From: Bacteroidales bacterium
GTDB taxonomy: Bacteria > Bacteroidota > Bacteroidia > Bacteroidales > UBA932
Direction: 5' to 3'
Assembly: GCA_012744435.1 (NCBI GenBank)
Contig: JAAYCA010000066.1
Coordinates: forward strand, 1-42,190
Length of the DNA: 42,190 nt
The translations under genes and the position numbers were made by a program. This document shows, piece after piece, positions 15,797-24,229 of this stretch. A model generated the notes under the pieces. The model saw only the letters and a program-made list of their open reading frames with translations. It did not search any database and had not been told where the DNA came from. Position 1 is the stretch's first letter, and each line of letters starts with the position of its first letter.

Positions 15797-17896
15797 TTAA
15801 AAACTTCTTTTACTGATATTCAAGTGCTTGAGTTCGTCGAGGTCGGAACTGGGACCGTAATAGAGCGAGAAGCGGCCCGGAGTGGCGCGCAGCTCGCCGG
15901 AGGCCTCGTCGTAGGCGGCGAAGGTCTGCCCGTCGAGCGGGATGCGCACGGTCACGGACTTGCGGGCGGGGATGTGCACGCGCTTGAATCCGCGCAGCGA
16001 CAGGCGCGGGCCGTCTTCATCCCCGTGCTTGCGGACATAGAGCTGCACGACCTCGTCGCCGGCGATGCGGCTGCGGTTGCGGACCTTGAGGACCAGCTCG
16101 CCCCGCCATACGCGGGCGCGGCTGTAGGAGAAGCGGGAGTAGCTCAGGCCGTGGCCGAAAGCGAAAAGGGGATCTCCCTGGAAGTAGCGATAGGTGTGGC
16201 CGGAGGCCATGTCGTAGTCTTCGAAGTCCGGAAGGTCGGTGTCACTGCGGTAGAAAGTGACCGGAAGACGGCCGGAGGGGTTGCAGTCCCCGAAGAGGAC
16301 GTCCGCGATCGCGGTGCCTCCCGCCTCGCCCGGATACCAGGCCTGGAGGATGGCCTCGCAGCGCTCCGTCTCGGGCAGCAGGCCCATGGCGGAGCCGGAG
16401 AAATTCACGAACACGATGCGCTTGCCCTGTGCACTGAGTCCGGCGACCTCGTCCCGCTGGGCGCGCGGCAGTTCGATGGTGGTGCGGTCGCCGCGGTTGA
16501 AGCCCTCCGGGCTGTTGCGCATCTCCTCTCCTTCCATGCGGGGCGAGATGCCGCCGACATAGATGACGACGTCGGCATCGCCGGGGGAAGTGATACGGTC
16601 TGCGCCGACTTTGGCGGTGATGCCTTCAAGGGCGGTAACGGTGCGGGCGGGGAAGCCGTTGTAGTTGCCCCACATGGCCACGGAGTCGGCGGCGTTGGGA
16701 CCGATGACGGCGACCTTGATGTCTTTGCGGAGCGGCAGGATGCCGTTCCGGTTCTGCAGCAGGACCAGGCTCTCGCGGGCCATCTGCAGGGCTTTCGCGC
16801 GATGTGCGTCGCAGGCGAGGAGCGCCTCGTCGATACGGTTCCATTCCACGCTGTCGTCGGGGTCCATCTCGCCGAGACGGAAGCGTGCCACCAGCAGGCG
16901 CCGCAGCGAAACGTCAATCTCCGCTTCGCTGAGCTTTCCTTCCTTGACGGCGTCGAGCAGGTGCCTGTAGGAATTGCCGCATTCCAGGTCGGTGCCGGTG
17001 CGCACAGCCCTGGCGACGGCTGTGGCGGGCTCGCCGAGATAGGTCCCGTGGCGGCCTTCCCGCCAGAAGTCGTCGATGGCGCCGCAGTCGCTCACGACCA
17101 GGCCCTTGTATCCCCATTTCTCGCGGAGAAACTGGATCAGCAGCTGGTCGGAACCGCAGCAGGGCTCGTCTTCGAAGCGGTTGTAGGCGCACATGACTTC
17201 CTGGACGTCGATCCGGGAGATGATGTTTCCGAAAGCATAGAGGTAGGTCTCAGCGAGGTCGCGCCAGGAGATGTCCCTGGCGTTGAACTGGTGGCGCGTG
17301 CCTTCCGGGCCGCTATGCACGGCGTAGTGCTTGAGACAGGCGTGGAGCTTGTCATACTGGGTGGAATCGGGCCCCTGCAGGCCCCGGACCACGGCATAGC
17401 CCATCCGGGCGGTGAGGAAGGGATCCTCGCCGTAGGTTTCCTGGCCGCGTCCCCAGCGCGGGTCGCGGAAGATGTTGATGTTCGGGGTCCAGACCGTCAG
17501 CCCATGGTACTGGGGGCTCCCTTTCGGATCTTTGCGGTATTGGATGAACTTGATGCGCTGTTCGGTGGAAGTGATGTCGAAGACCTCCTGGAGCAGGGCC
17601 TCGTCCCAGCTGGCGGCCATGCCGATGGCCTGGGGGAAGACGGTTGCGAGGCCGGCGCGGGCGGCGCCGTGCAGCGCCTCGCTCCACCAGTTGTACTCGC
17701 GGATGCCGAATTCCGGAATGGCCGGGCTGGCGTTCATCATCAGGGAGACCTTCTGTTCGAGGGACAGGCGGCCGATCAGGTCGTCCGCACGCTGTTCTGG
17801 GCTGAGGCCGGCATTCTGGTAGGGGAGCGGCTGGGCGGCGAGGACGCTGCAGAGCGCCATCCCGGCGAGCAGGGAGAGGAGGCGTGAGCTTTGCAT
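15797..17896 (-). CDS. Glycoside hydrolase family 3, beta-xylosidase-like
   Basis: A 699-residue exported enzyme with a signal peptide (1-21, cleaved near LAA-Q). Its sequence is of the xylosidase branch of GH3: WWSEALHG near 70, DPRWGRGQETYGEDP near 145-159, KHYAVHSGPE, and the nucleophile Asp about 270 in VVSDCGAI. It is shorter than many Bacteroides Xyl3 enzymes and no PA14 insertion is apparent; a fibronectin-III-like domain ends it. It is the first gene of the operon, 25 nt after a TATCTTTG promoter. Beta-xylosidase is the best guess; beta-glucosidase activity is possible. Confidence 0.92.
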   Translation of the reverse strand: MQSSRLLSLLAGMALCSVLAAQPLPYQNAGLSPEQRADDLIGRLSLEQKVSLMMNASPAIPEFGIREYNWWSEALHGAARAGLATVFPQAIGMAASWDEALLQEVFDITSTEQRIKFIQYRKDPKGSPQYHGLTVWTPNINIFRDPRWGRGQETYGEDPFLTARMGYAVVRGLQGPDSTQYDKLHACLKHYAVHSGPEGTRHQFNARDISWRDLAETYLYAFGNIISRIDVQEVMCAYNRFEDEPCCGSDQLLIQFLREKWGYKGLVVSDCGAIDDFWREGRHGTYLGEPATAVARAVRTGTDLECGNSYRHLLDAVKEGKLSEAEIDVSLRRLLVARFRLGEMDPDDSVEWNRIDEALLACDAHRAKALQMARESLVLLQNRNGILPLRKDIKVAVIGPNAADSVAMWGNYNGFPARTVTALEGITAKVGADRITSPGDADVVIYVGGISPRMEGEEMRNSPEGFNRGDRTTIELPRAQRDEVAGLSAQGKRIVFVNFSGSAMGLLPETERCEAILQAWYPGEAGGTAIADVLFGDCNPSGRLPVTFYRSDTDLPDFEDYDMASGHTYRYFQGDPLFAFGHGLSYSRFSYSRARVWRGELVLKVRNRSRIAGDEVVQLYVRKHGDEDGPRLSLRGFKRVHIPARKSVTVRIPLDGQTFAAYDEASGELRATPGRFSLYYGPSSDLDELKHLNISKRSF

Positions 17897-17921
17897 ATCG
17901 TAGTAGGTTTTGGTTTCATCT

Positions 17922-17929
17922 CAAAGATA
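17922..17929 (-). promoter_or_regulatory. -7 element TATCTTTG for the GH3-uxaC operon
   Basis: On the minus strand this reads TATCTTTG, 25 nt before the ATG at 17896. It is back-to-back with the rpiB promoter (17960-17967). The -33 region is weak, which may indicate activation by a regulator. Confidence 0.65.
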
Positions 17930-17959
17930 AGGGATTTCACGGAATAAAAAAAGAATGCG

Positions 17960-17967
17960 TATCTTTG
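17960..17967 (+). promoter_or_regulatory. -7 element TATCTTTG for rpiB-truB
   Basis: A perfect TAnnTTTG match with 7 nt to the ATG at 17975, so the transcript would be leaderless or nearly so. Confidence 0.65.
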
Positions 17968-17974
17968 TCTTATC

Positions 17975-18409
17975 ATGAAGAAAATCGGAATCTGCAGCGA
18001 CCACGCAGGCGTGGATTACAAGAACCGGCTGATCTCCTATCTGCTGGGGAAAGGCTATGAGCTCGTCAATTTCGGGACGGACAGTACGGAGAGCTGCGAC
18101 TATCCGGACTTCGCGCATCCTTTGGCGGAAGCCGTCGAGAAAGGGGAGGTGGATGCCGGGATCGCCCTCTGCGGCACCGGCAACGGGATGGCGCTCTGCC
18201 TGAACCACCACAGGGGGATACGGGCCGGACTGGCGTGGAACCAGGAAGTGGCCCGCCTCGTGAAAGAACACAACAACGCCAACGTCCTCGTGATGCCGGC
18301 CCGCTTCGTTTCTTACCGGATGGCGGTGATGATGGTGCGGACCTGGCTTACGACCCAATTTGCCGGGGGACGGCATCAGCGCCGCATTGACAAGATCGTT
18401 CAGCCATAG
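17975..18409 (+). CDS. rpiB: Ribose-5-phosphate isomerase B
   Basis: A 144-residue enzyme interconverting ribose 5-phosphate and ribulose 5-phosphate in the pentose phosphate pathway. The N-terminal motif CSDHAGVDYK and the catalytic-cysteine loop LCGTGNGMA are intact, and the length is typical of RpiB. It is divergent from the xylan-type operon, whose pentoses would feed the same pathway. Its 3' end overlaps truB by 50 nt if truB starts at its first ATG. It ends in TAG. Confidence 0.95.
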   Translation: MKKIGICSDHAGVDYKNRLISYLLGKGYELVNFGTDSTESCDYPDFAHPLAEAVEKGEVDAGIALCGTGNGMALCLNHHRGIRAGLAWNQEVARLVKEHNNANVLVMPARFVSYRMAVMMVRTWLTTQFAGGRHQRRIDKIVQP

Positions 18410-19241
18410 CATCGAGGACTATCCGGAAGGGATCGTGCTGCCGGTGGACAAGCCCTACCGGTGGACTTCCGCGGATGTGATCCGCAAGATCAAGTACGCG
18501 GCGATCCGCCATTTCGGGAAAAAGAACCTAAAAGTCGGACACGCCGGGACCCTGGATCCCCTTGCGACCGGCATTCTGCTTGTATGTATCGGCCCCGCCA
18601 CCCGGCGTGCCGAAGAACTGCAGCGTTCGCCCAAGGAATACATCGCCGGAGTCAGCTTCGGCGCAACCACCCCTTCTTACGACCTGGAAAAGGAGATAGA
18701 CTGCGAATATCCGCTGGATGGAGTGAGCGGGGAGGCGCTGCGAGCGGTCCTGCCCGGCTTTGTCGGGGAACAGGACCAGATTGCCCCGCTGTTCAGCGCC
18801 AAGTCGGTGGACGGGGTGCGGGCGTACGAGACGGCGCGACGCCTGCTGAAGGAAGCGCGGCGCGAAGGTCGCAGTTTCGACCCCGGAGACGTCCTGCAGT
18901 CCAGCCGGATAACGGTTTATGATCTGGAATTGCTATCCTGGCACGATACCCTCGTACAGCCTTTCCACGACGACGGACGGGGCCGTATCCGTGTGGCTTC
19001 CGTGGAGGACCGCCGTCTGCCCACGGCGATGATCCGCGTCGCCTGCAGCAAGGGGACCTACATCCGCGCCCTGGCGCGGGACCTGGGCGAAGCTCTCGGC
19101 AGCGGCGCCTTCCTGAGCTCCCTGCGCCGCACGAAAAACGGCGGCTTCGGAATCGAAGACGCCGTCTCTCTTGAAGAGGTCCTGTCGGCCTTGTCGGCCC
19201 GGCCTGCAGCAGGTTCGCCCCCTGCAGGCATTTTAGCGTAA
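18360..19241 (+). CDS. truB: tRNA pseudouridine(55) synthase TruB
   Basis: A 293-residue enzyme that makes pseudouridine 55 in the T loop of tRNAs. The catalytic motif HAGTLDPLATGIL (catalytic Asp in LDP) and the VDKPYRWTSADV opening block are clear. The only ATG upstream of the conserved region is at 18360, inside rpiB, giving a 50-nt overlap; a rarer start codon further in cannot be excluded. The last 13 residues (RPAAGSPPAGILA) are encoded by the dispersed hairpin repeat at 19199-19285, so the native C-terminus has probably been replaced. Confidence 0.9.
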   Translation: MPGDGISAALTRSFSHSIEDYPEGIVLPVDKPYRWTSADVIRKIKYAAIRHFGKKNLKVGHAGTLDPLATGILLVCIGPATRRAEELQRSPKEYIAGVSFGATTPSYDLEKEIDCEYPLDGVSGEALRAVLPGFVGEQDQIAPLFSAKSVDGVRAYETARRLLKEARREGRSFDPGDVLQSSRITVYDLELLSWHDTLVQPFHDDGRGRIRVASVEDRRLPTAMIRVACSKGTYIRALARDLGEALGSGAFLSSLRRTKNGGFGIEDAVSLEEVLSALSARPAAGSPPAGILA

Positions 19242-19285
19242 GCTTTTTTCTTATGCCTGCAGGGGGCGAACCTGCTGCAGGCCGG
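19199..19285. repeat. Long hairpin repeat, copy 1
   Basis: A perfect 33-nt inverted repeat: left arm 19199-19231, right arm 19253-19285, loop of 21 nt (19232-19252) holding the truB stop codon and a run of T. It is nearly identical to the copy at 21357-21442. It sits between the convergent truB and esterase genes, so it may act as a bidirectional terminator as well as being a mobile palindromic (REP/MITE-like) unit. Confidence 0.9.
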
Positions 19286-19292
19286 GATAGGC

Positions 19293-20219
19293 TTACTCAA
19301 TGAAGTTTGTCTTCTTCATGAAGTTAAGGAACAACGTTGTCCAGATGTTTTCCGCCCTTCCGTTCGGGCGGTAGCCGAAGCCGTGCGTGGCATCCGTGAA
19401 GGAATGGATCTCGGACGGGAGGTTGTTCTTGGTCCAGAGCGCGTACAGGTCGCTGGCCTTGCCGGGAATCTCGGGCTGCGTGGCGGCGATGAACAGCGGG
19501 CAGGGATCTGCCGGGAGTTCGTCCTTGGCGAAGAAGGCGCCGTAGATGCAACCGACCAGGTTGGGCTTGGACGAGGCATCATGGTCGTCCAGGACATCCA
19601 GTGAGAGGATGCCGCCGGCGGAGAAGCCGACCATGCCGATCTTGTCGGGCTTGATGCCGTATTCCGCGGCGTGACTGCGGATGTAGCGGAGGGCCGTGCA
19701 GGCATCGTCGTGCGCGAACTTCCGGAAATCACCGAGCTCCGCACTCTTCTTGCGGTTCCTCTCGGCCAGGGCGCGGTAGGCATCGTCCTGCGGGACGCCG
19801 CCGTAATTGTGGTCCGCTACGCTCTGGATGTCCTCCATCGTGTCTCCGGAATACGAGACGCGGTATTTGAGGATGAACGCGGCGATGCCGTGGTCGGCGA
19901 ACCACTGGGCAACCTGCGTGCCTTCATTGTTCCAGGACAGGGCATAAAAACCGCCGCCGGGACAGACGAGCATGGCGGCGCCGGTCTCCGTGCCGGGAGC
20001 GGGGAGATAGGGGATGATGACGGGATCCACGACGTTGAGGACCACCTGGTTCATCTCATGCCAGATGGGGGACATGTAGTCGAGTGTCACTTCCTTGTGG
20101 GTCCAGTTCTCGCTGCCGGGGGCCTTGCCGGGATAGAGACGGATGGGAGCCTGGGCGAAAAGGCCCATGCACTGCAGCAGCAGGGCTGCGGAAAAAACGG
20201 TGGTGAGGATCTTTTTCAT
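19293..20219 (-). CDS. Exported alpha/beta hydrolase, probable carbohydrate (acetylxylan-type) esterase
   Basis: A 308-residue protein with a signal peptide (1-22, cleaved near LFA-Q). The oxyanion-hole motif PGGGF, the nucleophile elbow GFSAGG and the catalytic His in ATHGFG mark the BD-FAE/Axe-type esterase clan, which removes acyl groups from plant polysaccharides. It lies 12 nt downstream of the interrupted hydrolase gene in the same orientation. Location near the xylan-type operon supports a role in debranching xylan; the substrate is inferred. Confidence 0.85.
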   Translation of the reverse strand: MKKILTTVFSAALLLQCMGLFAQAPIRLYPGKAPGSENWTHKEVTLDYMSPIWHEMNQVVLNVVDPVIIPYLPAPGTETGAAMLVCPGGGFYALSWNNEGTQVAQWFADHGIAAFILKYRVSYSGDTMEDIQSVADHNYGGVPQDDAYRALAERNRKKSAELGDFRKFAHDDACTALRYIRSHAAEYGIKPDKIGMVGFSAGGILSLDVLDDHDASSKPNLVGCIYGAFFAKDELPADPCPLFIAATQPEIPGKASDLYALWTKNNLPSEIHSFTDATHGFGYRPNGRAENIWTTLFLNFMKKTNFIE

Positions 20220-20231
20220 AGACGATATAAA

Positions 20232-21173
20232 TTAGAGGTTCTTGGTCTTGAATTCAATCCATTTGGGATCGTTGGCCATGACGGCCTTCTTGCCCTTGAA
20301 GTATTTGGACGCCTTCTTGATGCCTTTCAGGTTCCAGTCCAGCCAGTGGACGCAGGCTGGGGCGAAGGCGCCGCCGTTGTTCTCCCGGAAGGTGCCGGCA
20401 TGGGCGTCGCCGGGAATCTCCCGGACGCCGAGCACCGCGCGGTTGCTGCCGACATAGTTGAAATCGTCCGTAGCGTTGGGGCGTGCCATGTCGGTGTCGC
20501 CGACGAAGTAGGCGATGGGGACGTGGAGGTCCTTGTAGGCGTCCTCCTTGGACTCGAAGCTGGCGCCGCCCATGCTCATCCGGCCGTTGCCGGCGAACAA
20601 GCCGCTGTTGAACAGGTTGATGAGCTTGATGCGCGGGTCGGTCATGATGCTGAGGGCCTGGAAGCCGCCGTAGGACTAGCCGCCGGCGCAGACGTTGTCG
20701 GCGTCAATCTTGCCGTAGAAGGGGCTGCCGGGGCGGACGGTCTCGGCGCTGGCCCAGTCCATCGCGGCCAGCAGGTCATCCTTCGTGTTCTTGGGCAGGA
20801 TGCCGGTGTTGACGGTCTCTTCGGTGAGCACGCCGCTGATGATCACCATGTAGCCGTGCGAGGCGACTTCGGTGAAGAAGGCGCGGAAGGCGGAGCTGGT
20901 CTTGTCGCAGCCGGGGCCGGACATCACGAAGACGGGGAGTTTTTCGTTCTTCTTCAGGGATGCGAGGTCCTTCGGATAGAAGAGGGTGTGCTCGGACAGG
21001 GTCTGGTCATCGACAGCCACGGCATATTTGCCGGACGGATTGGCCCAATAGGAGGGAAGGGCCGCCTTGATCAGGGTCTGCTGCCGGGGGGCACCTTGGG
21101 GCGGGACATTCGGCTGGGCGCCCAGCTGGCAGGCGAAGCCGATGGAAAGTGCAAGGATGAAGATTCTTTTCAT
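20232..21173 (-). pseudogene. Exported alpha/beta hydrolase interrupted by an in-frame amber codon
   Basis: Read through, this is one 313-codon frame: a signal peptide (about 1-19), then a hydrolase core, with a TAG at 20676-20678 (minus strand). The stop falls in the nucleophile elbow: ...NVCAGG, stop, SYGGFQALS..., i.e. the variable position just before the catalytic Ser of GxSxGG. A single C-to-T change from CAG (Gln) would produce it. Both halves remain well conserved without frameshift, and a catalytic-type Asp (GDTD) and His (GDAHAG) lie in the second half. A recent nonsense mutation, a strain polymorphism or readthrough are all possible. The first half alone cannot be active. Confidence 0.85.
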
Positions 21174-21192
21174 ATTAAAACAAGGTTTTACT

Positions 21193-21200
21193 CAAAATTA
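21193..21200 (-). promoter_or_regulatory. -7 element TAATTTTG for the esterase pair
   Basis: On the minus strand TAATTTTG fits TAnnTTTG and lies 19 nt before the ATG at 21173. A TTG-like -33 (CAA on plus at 21215-21217) is closer than usual. Confidence 0.5.
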
Positions 21201-21356
21201 GCATCCATTTGAGACAAATGAAAGATGGGGGAAAATATTGCAAAAAAAAGAGACAATATCACAAATAGAGGGGGCTGTGATTTATCTCTTTACGCATCAC
21301 GTCTCGGACCGCGACGACTCGCCCTTGCGGACATATGGCGAGGGTTATTACATCTG

Positions 21357-21442
21357 CCGGCCTGCAGCAGGTTCGCCCCCTGCAGGCATTTTAGCGTAAG
21401 CTTTTTTCTTATGCCTGCAGGGGGCGAACCTGCCGCAGCCGG
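21357..21442. repeat. Long hairpin repeat, copy 2
   Basis: The first about 77 nt match copy 1 at 19199 base for base (left arm 21357-21389, same loop, most of the right arm). The right arm ends imperfectly (CTGCCGCAGCCGG instead of CTGCTGCAGGCCGG). It lies 13 nt beyond the gltX stop, where the dcw transcript should end. The rest of 21201-21356 shows no gene I can support. Confidence 0.9.
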
Positions 21443-21455
21443 ACGACAGCTGGAT

Positions 21456-22976
21456 TTAACCGAGTTTTTCTTTCAGGAATCTCAGGCGGCGAAGCCCTTC
21501 ATCGTGACCGATGAAATGCAGGATATCGCTGATACCCAGGCCGCTGGCGGCGCCGGACAGGGCCAGGCGGATGCAGTTCATCACTTTGCCCATCGGCATC
21601 TCATGCTCGCGGACGTAAGCCTCGAGCGTGTCGGCGTCACTGGCCTCCATGGCCTCGAGCGCCATCGCGTAGATCTCCGGCTTGTAGAACTTGTCCACGT
21701 CCTTGGAGACGAACGCCGTCGGAGCGACGAAGAGATAGGATGCTATATCCCAGAAGTCCTGCACGAAGGTGGCGCGCTCCTTGATCAGGCTCACGACGCC
21801 CTCGACATAGGCCGGGGCGGCGTCGATGCCTTTCTCCTTCAGGATGGGGAGGAAGAGGGATGCGAGCTCCGCGTCGGCGTGCATCCGCAGGTATTCGCGG
21901 TTGAACCACTTCGCCTTGTCGGGATTGAACTTCGCGCCGGCCTTGCCCACCTTGTCCAGGGAGAAAGCCTGCACGAGCTCGCCCAGCGAGAAGATCTCCT
22001 GCTCGGTGCCCGGGTTCCAGCCCAGCATGGCGAGCAGGTTCACGAACGCCTCGGGGAAATAGCCGTCCTCGCGGTAGCCGCGGGAGACCTCCCCGGTGGG
22101 GGAAGTCCAGCGGAGCGGGAAGACGGGGAAACCCAGTTTGTCGCCGTCGCGCTTGGAGAGCTTGCCGTTGCCGACGGGCTTGAGCAGCAGCGGCAGATGG
22201 GCGAAGCGGGGCTGGCTGTCCTGCCAGCCAAAGGCTTCATACAGAAGGTAATGCAAGGGGAGTGAAGGAAGCCATTCCTCGCCGCGGATGACTTCGGTGA
22301 TCTCCATCAGGTGGTCGTCCACGATGTTGGCGAGATGGTAGGTGGGCAGCTCGTCCGCACGCTTCCACAGGACTTTGTCGTCCAGGGTGGCGGTATCGAC
22401 GCTGATGTGGCCGCGGATCAGGTCGTCCATCTCCACGACGCGCCCTGCGGGCATCAGGAAACGGACGGTCCAGTCGGTCCGCTCTTCCAGCAGGCGCTTC
22501 ACTTCCGCCTCCGGCAGGGTCAGGGAATTGCGCAGTGCCCCACGGGTGAGATGGCTGTAGATGAAGGTCTGACCGTTCCCTTCAGCTTCGGCGCGTGCCT
22601 TTTCCAGTTCCTCGGCGGTGTCGAAAGCGTAATAGGCATGTCCGGAGGCGACGAGCCGCTCGGCGTACTGGCGGTAGATGAGGCGCCGCTGGCTCTGGCG
22701 GTAGGGGGCGTGGGGATGCCGCTCCGAGGGCGTTTCGACGACCTTTCCTTCGGCATCCACGCCTTCATCGGGGTAGATGCCGCACCATCGCAGGGAATCG
22801 ATGATGTACTGCTCGGCGCCGGGCACGAAACGGTTGGAATCGGTGTCTTCGATCCGGAGGATGAAATCGCCGCCGTGCTGCTTGGCGTAGAGATAATTGT
22901 ACAGGGCGGTGCGCACTCCCCCCATGTGGAGCGGTCCGGTGGGGGACGGTGCAAACCTTACGCGGGTCTTGTTCAT
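21456..22976 (-). CDS. gltX: Glutamyl-tRNA synthetase
   Basis: A 506-residue class I synthetase that charges tRNA-Glu. The HIGH-type motif PSPTGPLHMGG is at 10-20 and the KMSKR equivalent KLSKR at 272-276; the N-terminus RVRFAPSPTGPLHMGG is typical of GluRS rather than GlnRS. Its start overlaps the ftsZ stop by 4 nt (22973-22976), tying it translationally to the division cluster, and a hairpin repeat follows its stop. Confidence 0.96.
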   Translation of the reverse strand: MNKTRVRFAPSPTGPLHMGGVRTALYNYLYAKQHGGDFILRIEDTDSNRFVPGAEQYIIDSLRWCGIYPDEGVDAEGKVVETPSERHPHAPYRQSQRRLIYRQYAERLVASGHAYYAFDTAEELEKARAEAEGNGQTFIYSHLTRGALRNSLTLPEAEVKRLLEERTDWTVRFLMPAGRVVEMDDLIRGHISVDTATLDDKVLWKRADELPTYHLANIVDDHLMEITEVIRGEEWLPSLPLHYLLYEAFGWQDSQPRFAHLPLLLKPVGNGKLSKRDGDKLGFPVFPLRWTSPTGEVSRGYREDGYFPEAFVNLLAMLGWNPGTEQEIFSLGELVQAFSLDKVGKAGAKFNPDKAKWFNREYLRMHADAELASLFLPILKEKGIDAAPAYVEGVVSLIKERATFVQDFWDIASYLFVAPTAFVSKDVDKFYKPEIYAMALEAMEASDADTLEAYVREHEMPMGKVMNCIRLALSGAASGLGISDILHFIGHDEGLRRLRFLKEKLG

Positions 22977-24217
22977 ACTTGGGTCCTCCTGATGGCGGGG
23001 ATGTTCTCCAGGTCGGCAAGACGCTCGCCCTTGGTCACGATGAGGGCGGGCTTGACGTCGAGGTCGAACTTGAAACTCCGCACGTTGCTGTTGTTGTTGA
23101 AACCGATCTGCTGCGATCCGGCGTCTTCGAACAGGGAGATGCCTTCTCCGCGGGTGGCGGCCTTGTTGTATACGAAGTCCCGGTTGATCATGATGTAGTT
23201 GCCCATGTCGCGGGCGGGACCGATCACGTCGGAGAAGCGGAGCCCGGTCACGATGGAGGTGATGCGGACGGTGTCGCCGATCTCGGGATCGTCGTCCCAG
23301 ATCAGGCCGCGCTTGAAGTTGTTGGCCCGGCCGGTGTATTCGTCGATCTTCTTGTTGATCTCGTTGAGATCGTCCATCGTCAGACCCTGCTCATTGTGGC
23401 CGCAGGTGATGTTGACGAGGACTTTCTTGGCGGTCTTGAGATCGAAGTCGTTGAGCAGGGGAGACTCGAAAGCGGCCTTGACGGCCTCCTCGATCCGCTC
23501 TTTGCCGGAGCCGGTGCCGCAGCCCATCAGGGCCATGCCGCTGTTCTTCATCATCGTCTCCACGTCCTTGAAGTCCACGTTGATGTAGCCCGGTTTCTTG
23601 ATGATCTCCACGATGCCCCGGACAGCGGTGGCGAGCACCTCGTCGGCCTGCGGGAACGCGTCCTGGATGAGCTGGTTGCCGTAGAACTCGTGGAGTTTCT
23701 CGTTGTTGATCATCAGCAGGCTGTCCACGTTCTTCTCGAGCTCGTGGATGCCGTCGATGGCGCGGGAGAGCGCCTCGTTGCCCTCGTTGAGGAAGGGGAG
23801 GGTGACCACGGCCACGGTGAGGATGCCCCGGTCCTTGGCCATCTTGGCGATGACCGGCGCGGCGCCCGTGCCCGTACCGCCGCCCATGCCGGCGGTGATG
23901 AACAGCATCTTGGTGTGGGTGTCGAGGACCACCTTTTCAATCTGGTCCTGGCTCTCGAGCGCGGCGTTCCGGCCGTTGATCGGGTTGGTGCCGGCGCCCA
24001 GACCGCGTCCCATCTGGATTTTGACGGGGACGGGGCTGCCCTTGAGGGCCTGCGAGTCGGTGTTGCAGACCACGAAGCTGCACCCCTTGATTCCCTGGGT
24101 GTACATGTAGTTGACCGCGTTGCAGCCACCGCCGCCCACGCCGAGGACCTTGATGATTTCATCGGATGTCGCCCAGTCCATCGGGGCGATCGTATCGATC
24201 ATGCTATCGTCTATCAT
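22973..24217 (-). CDS. ftsZ: Cell division protein FtsZ
   Basis: A 414-residue tubulin-like GTPase that forms the cytokinetic ring. The GTP-binding G-box GGGTGTG is at 112-118, with GVGGGGCNAV near 26-35. The C-terminal conserved peptide (LENIPAIRR) that binds FtsA is present at the very end after a short variable linker. It starts 12 nt after ftsA. A second Met at residue 6 is an alternative start. Confidence 0.97.
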   Translation of the reverse strand: MIDDSMIDTIAPMDWATSDEIIKVLGVGGGGCNAVNYMYTQGIKGCSFVVCNTDSQALKGSPVPVKIQMGRGLGAGTNPINGRNAALESQDQIEKVVLDTHTKMLFITAGMGGGTGTGAAPVIAKMAKDRGILTVAVVTLPFLNEGNEALSRAIDGIHELEKNVDSLLMINNEKLHEFYGNQLIQDAFPQADEVLATAVRGIVEIIKKPGYINVDFKDVETMMKNSGMALMGCGTGSGKERIEEAVKAAFESPLLNDFDLKTAKKVLVNITCGHNEQGLTMDDLNEINKKIDEYTGRANNFKRGLIWDDDPEIGDTVRITSIVTGLRFSDVIGPARDMGNYIMINRDFVYNKAATRGEGISLFEDAGSQQIGFNNNSNVRSFKFDLDVKPALIVTKGERLADLENIPAIRRTQV

Positions 24218-24229
24218 ATCGCTTGTTTT

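Noticed and set aside
15824..17887. 687-codon plus-strand frame opposite the GH3 xylosidase-like gene
   Set aside because: It mirrors the codon structure of the real gene, with repetitive Val/Gly/Ala/Asp composition and no family motifs. Similar antisense frames at 2253-3716, 9851-11980, 11999-13435 and 38090-39883 were rejected for the same reason.
20676..20678. TAG reassigned to glutamine as in some phages
   Set aside because: Neighbouring genes, including rpiB, murC and the OmpA-like gene, end normally with TAG, so a genome-wide recoding is not supported.
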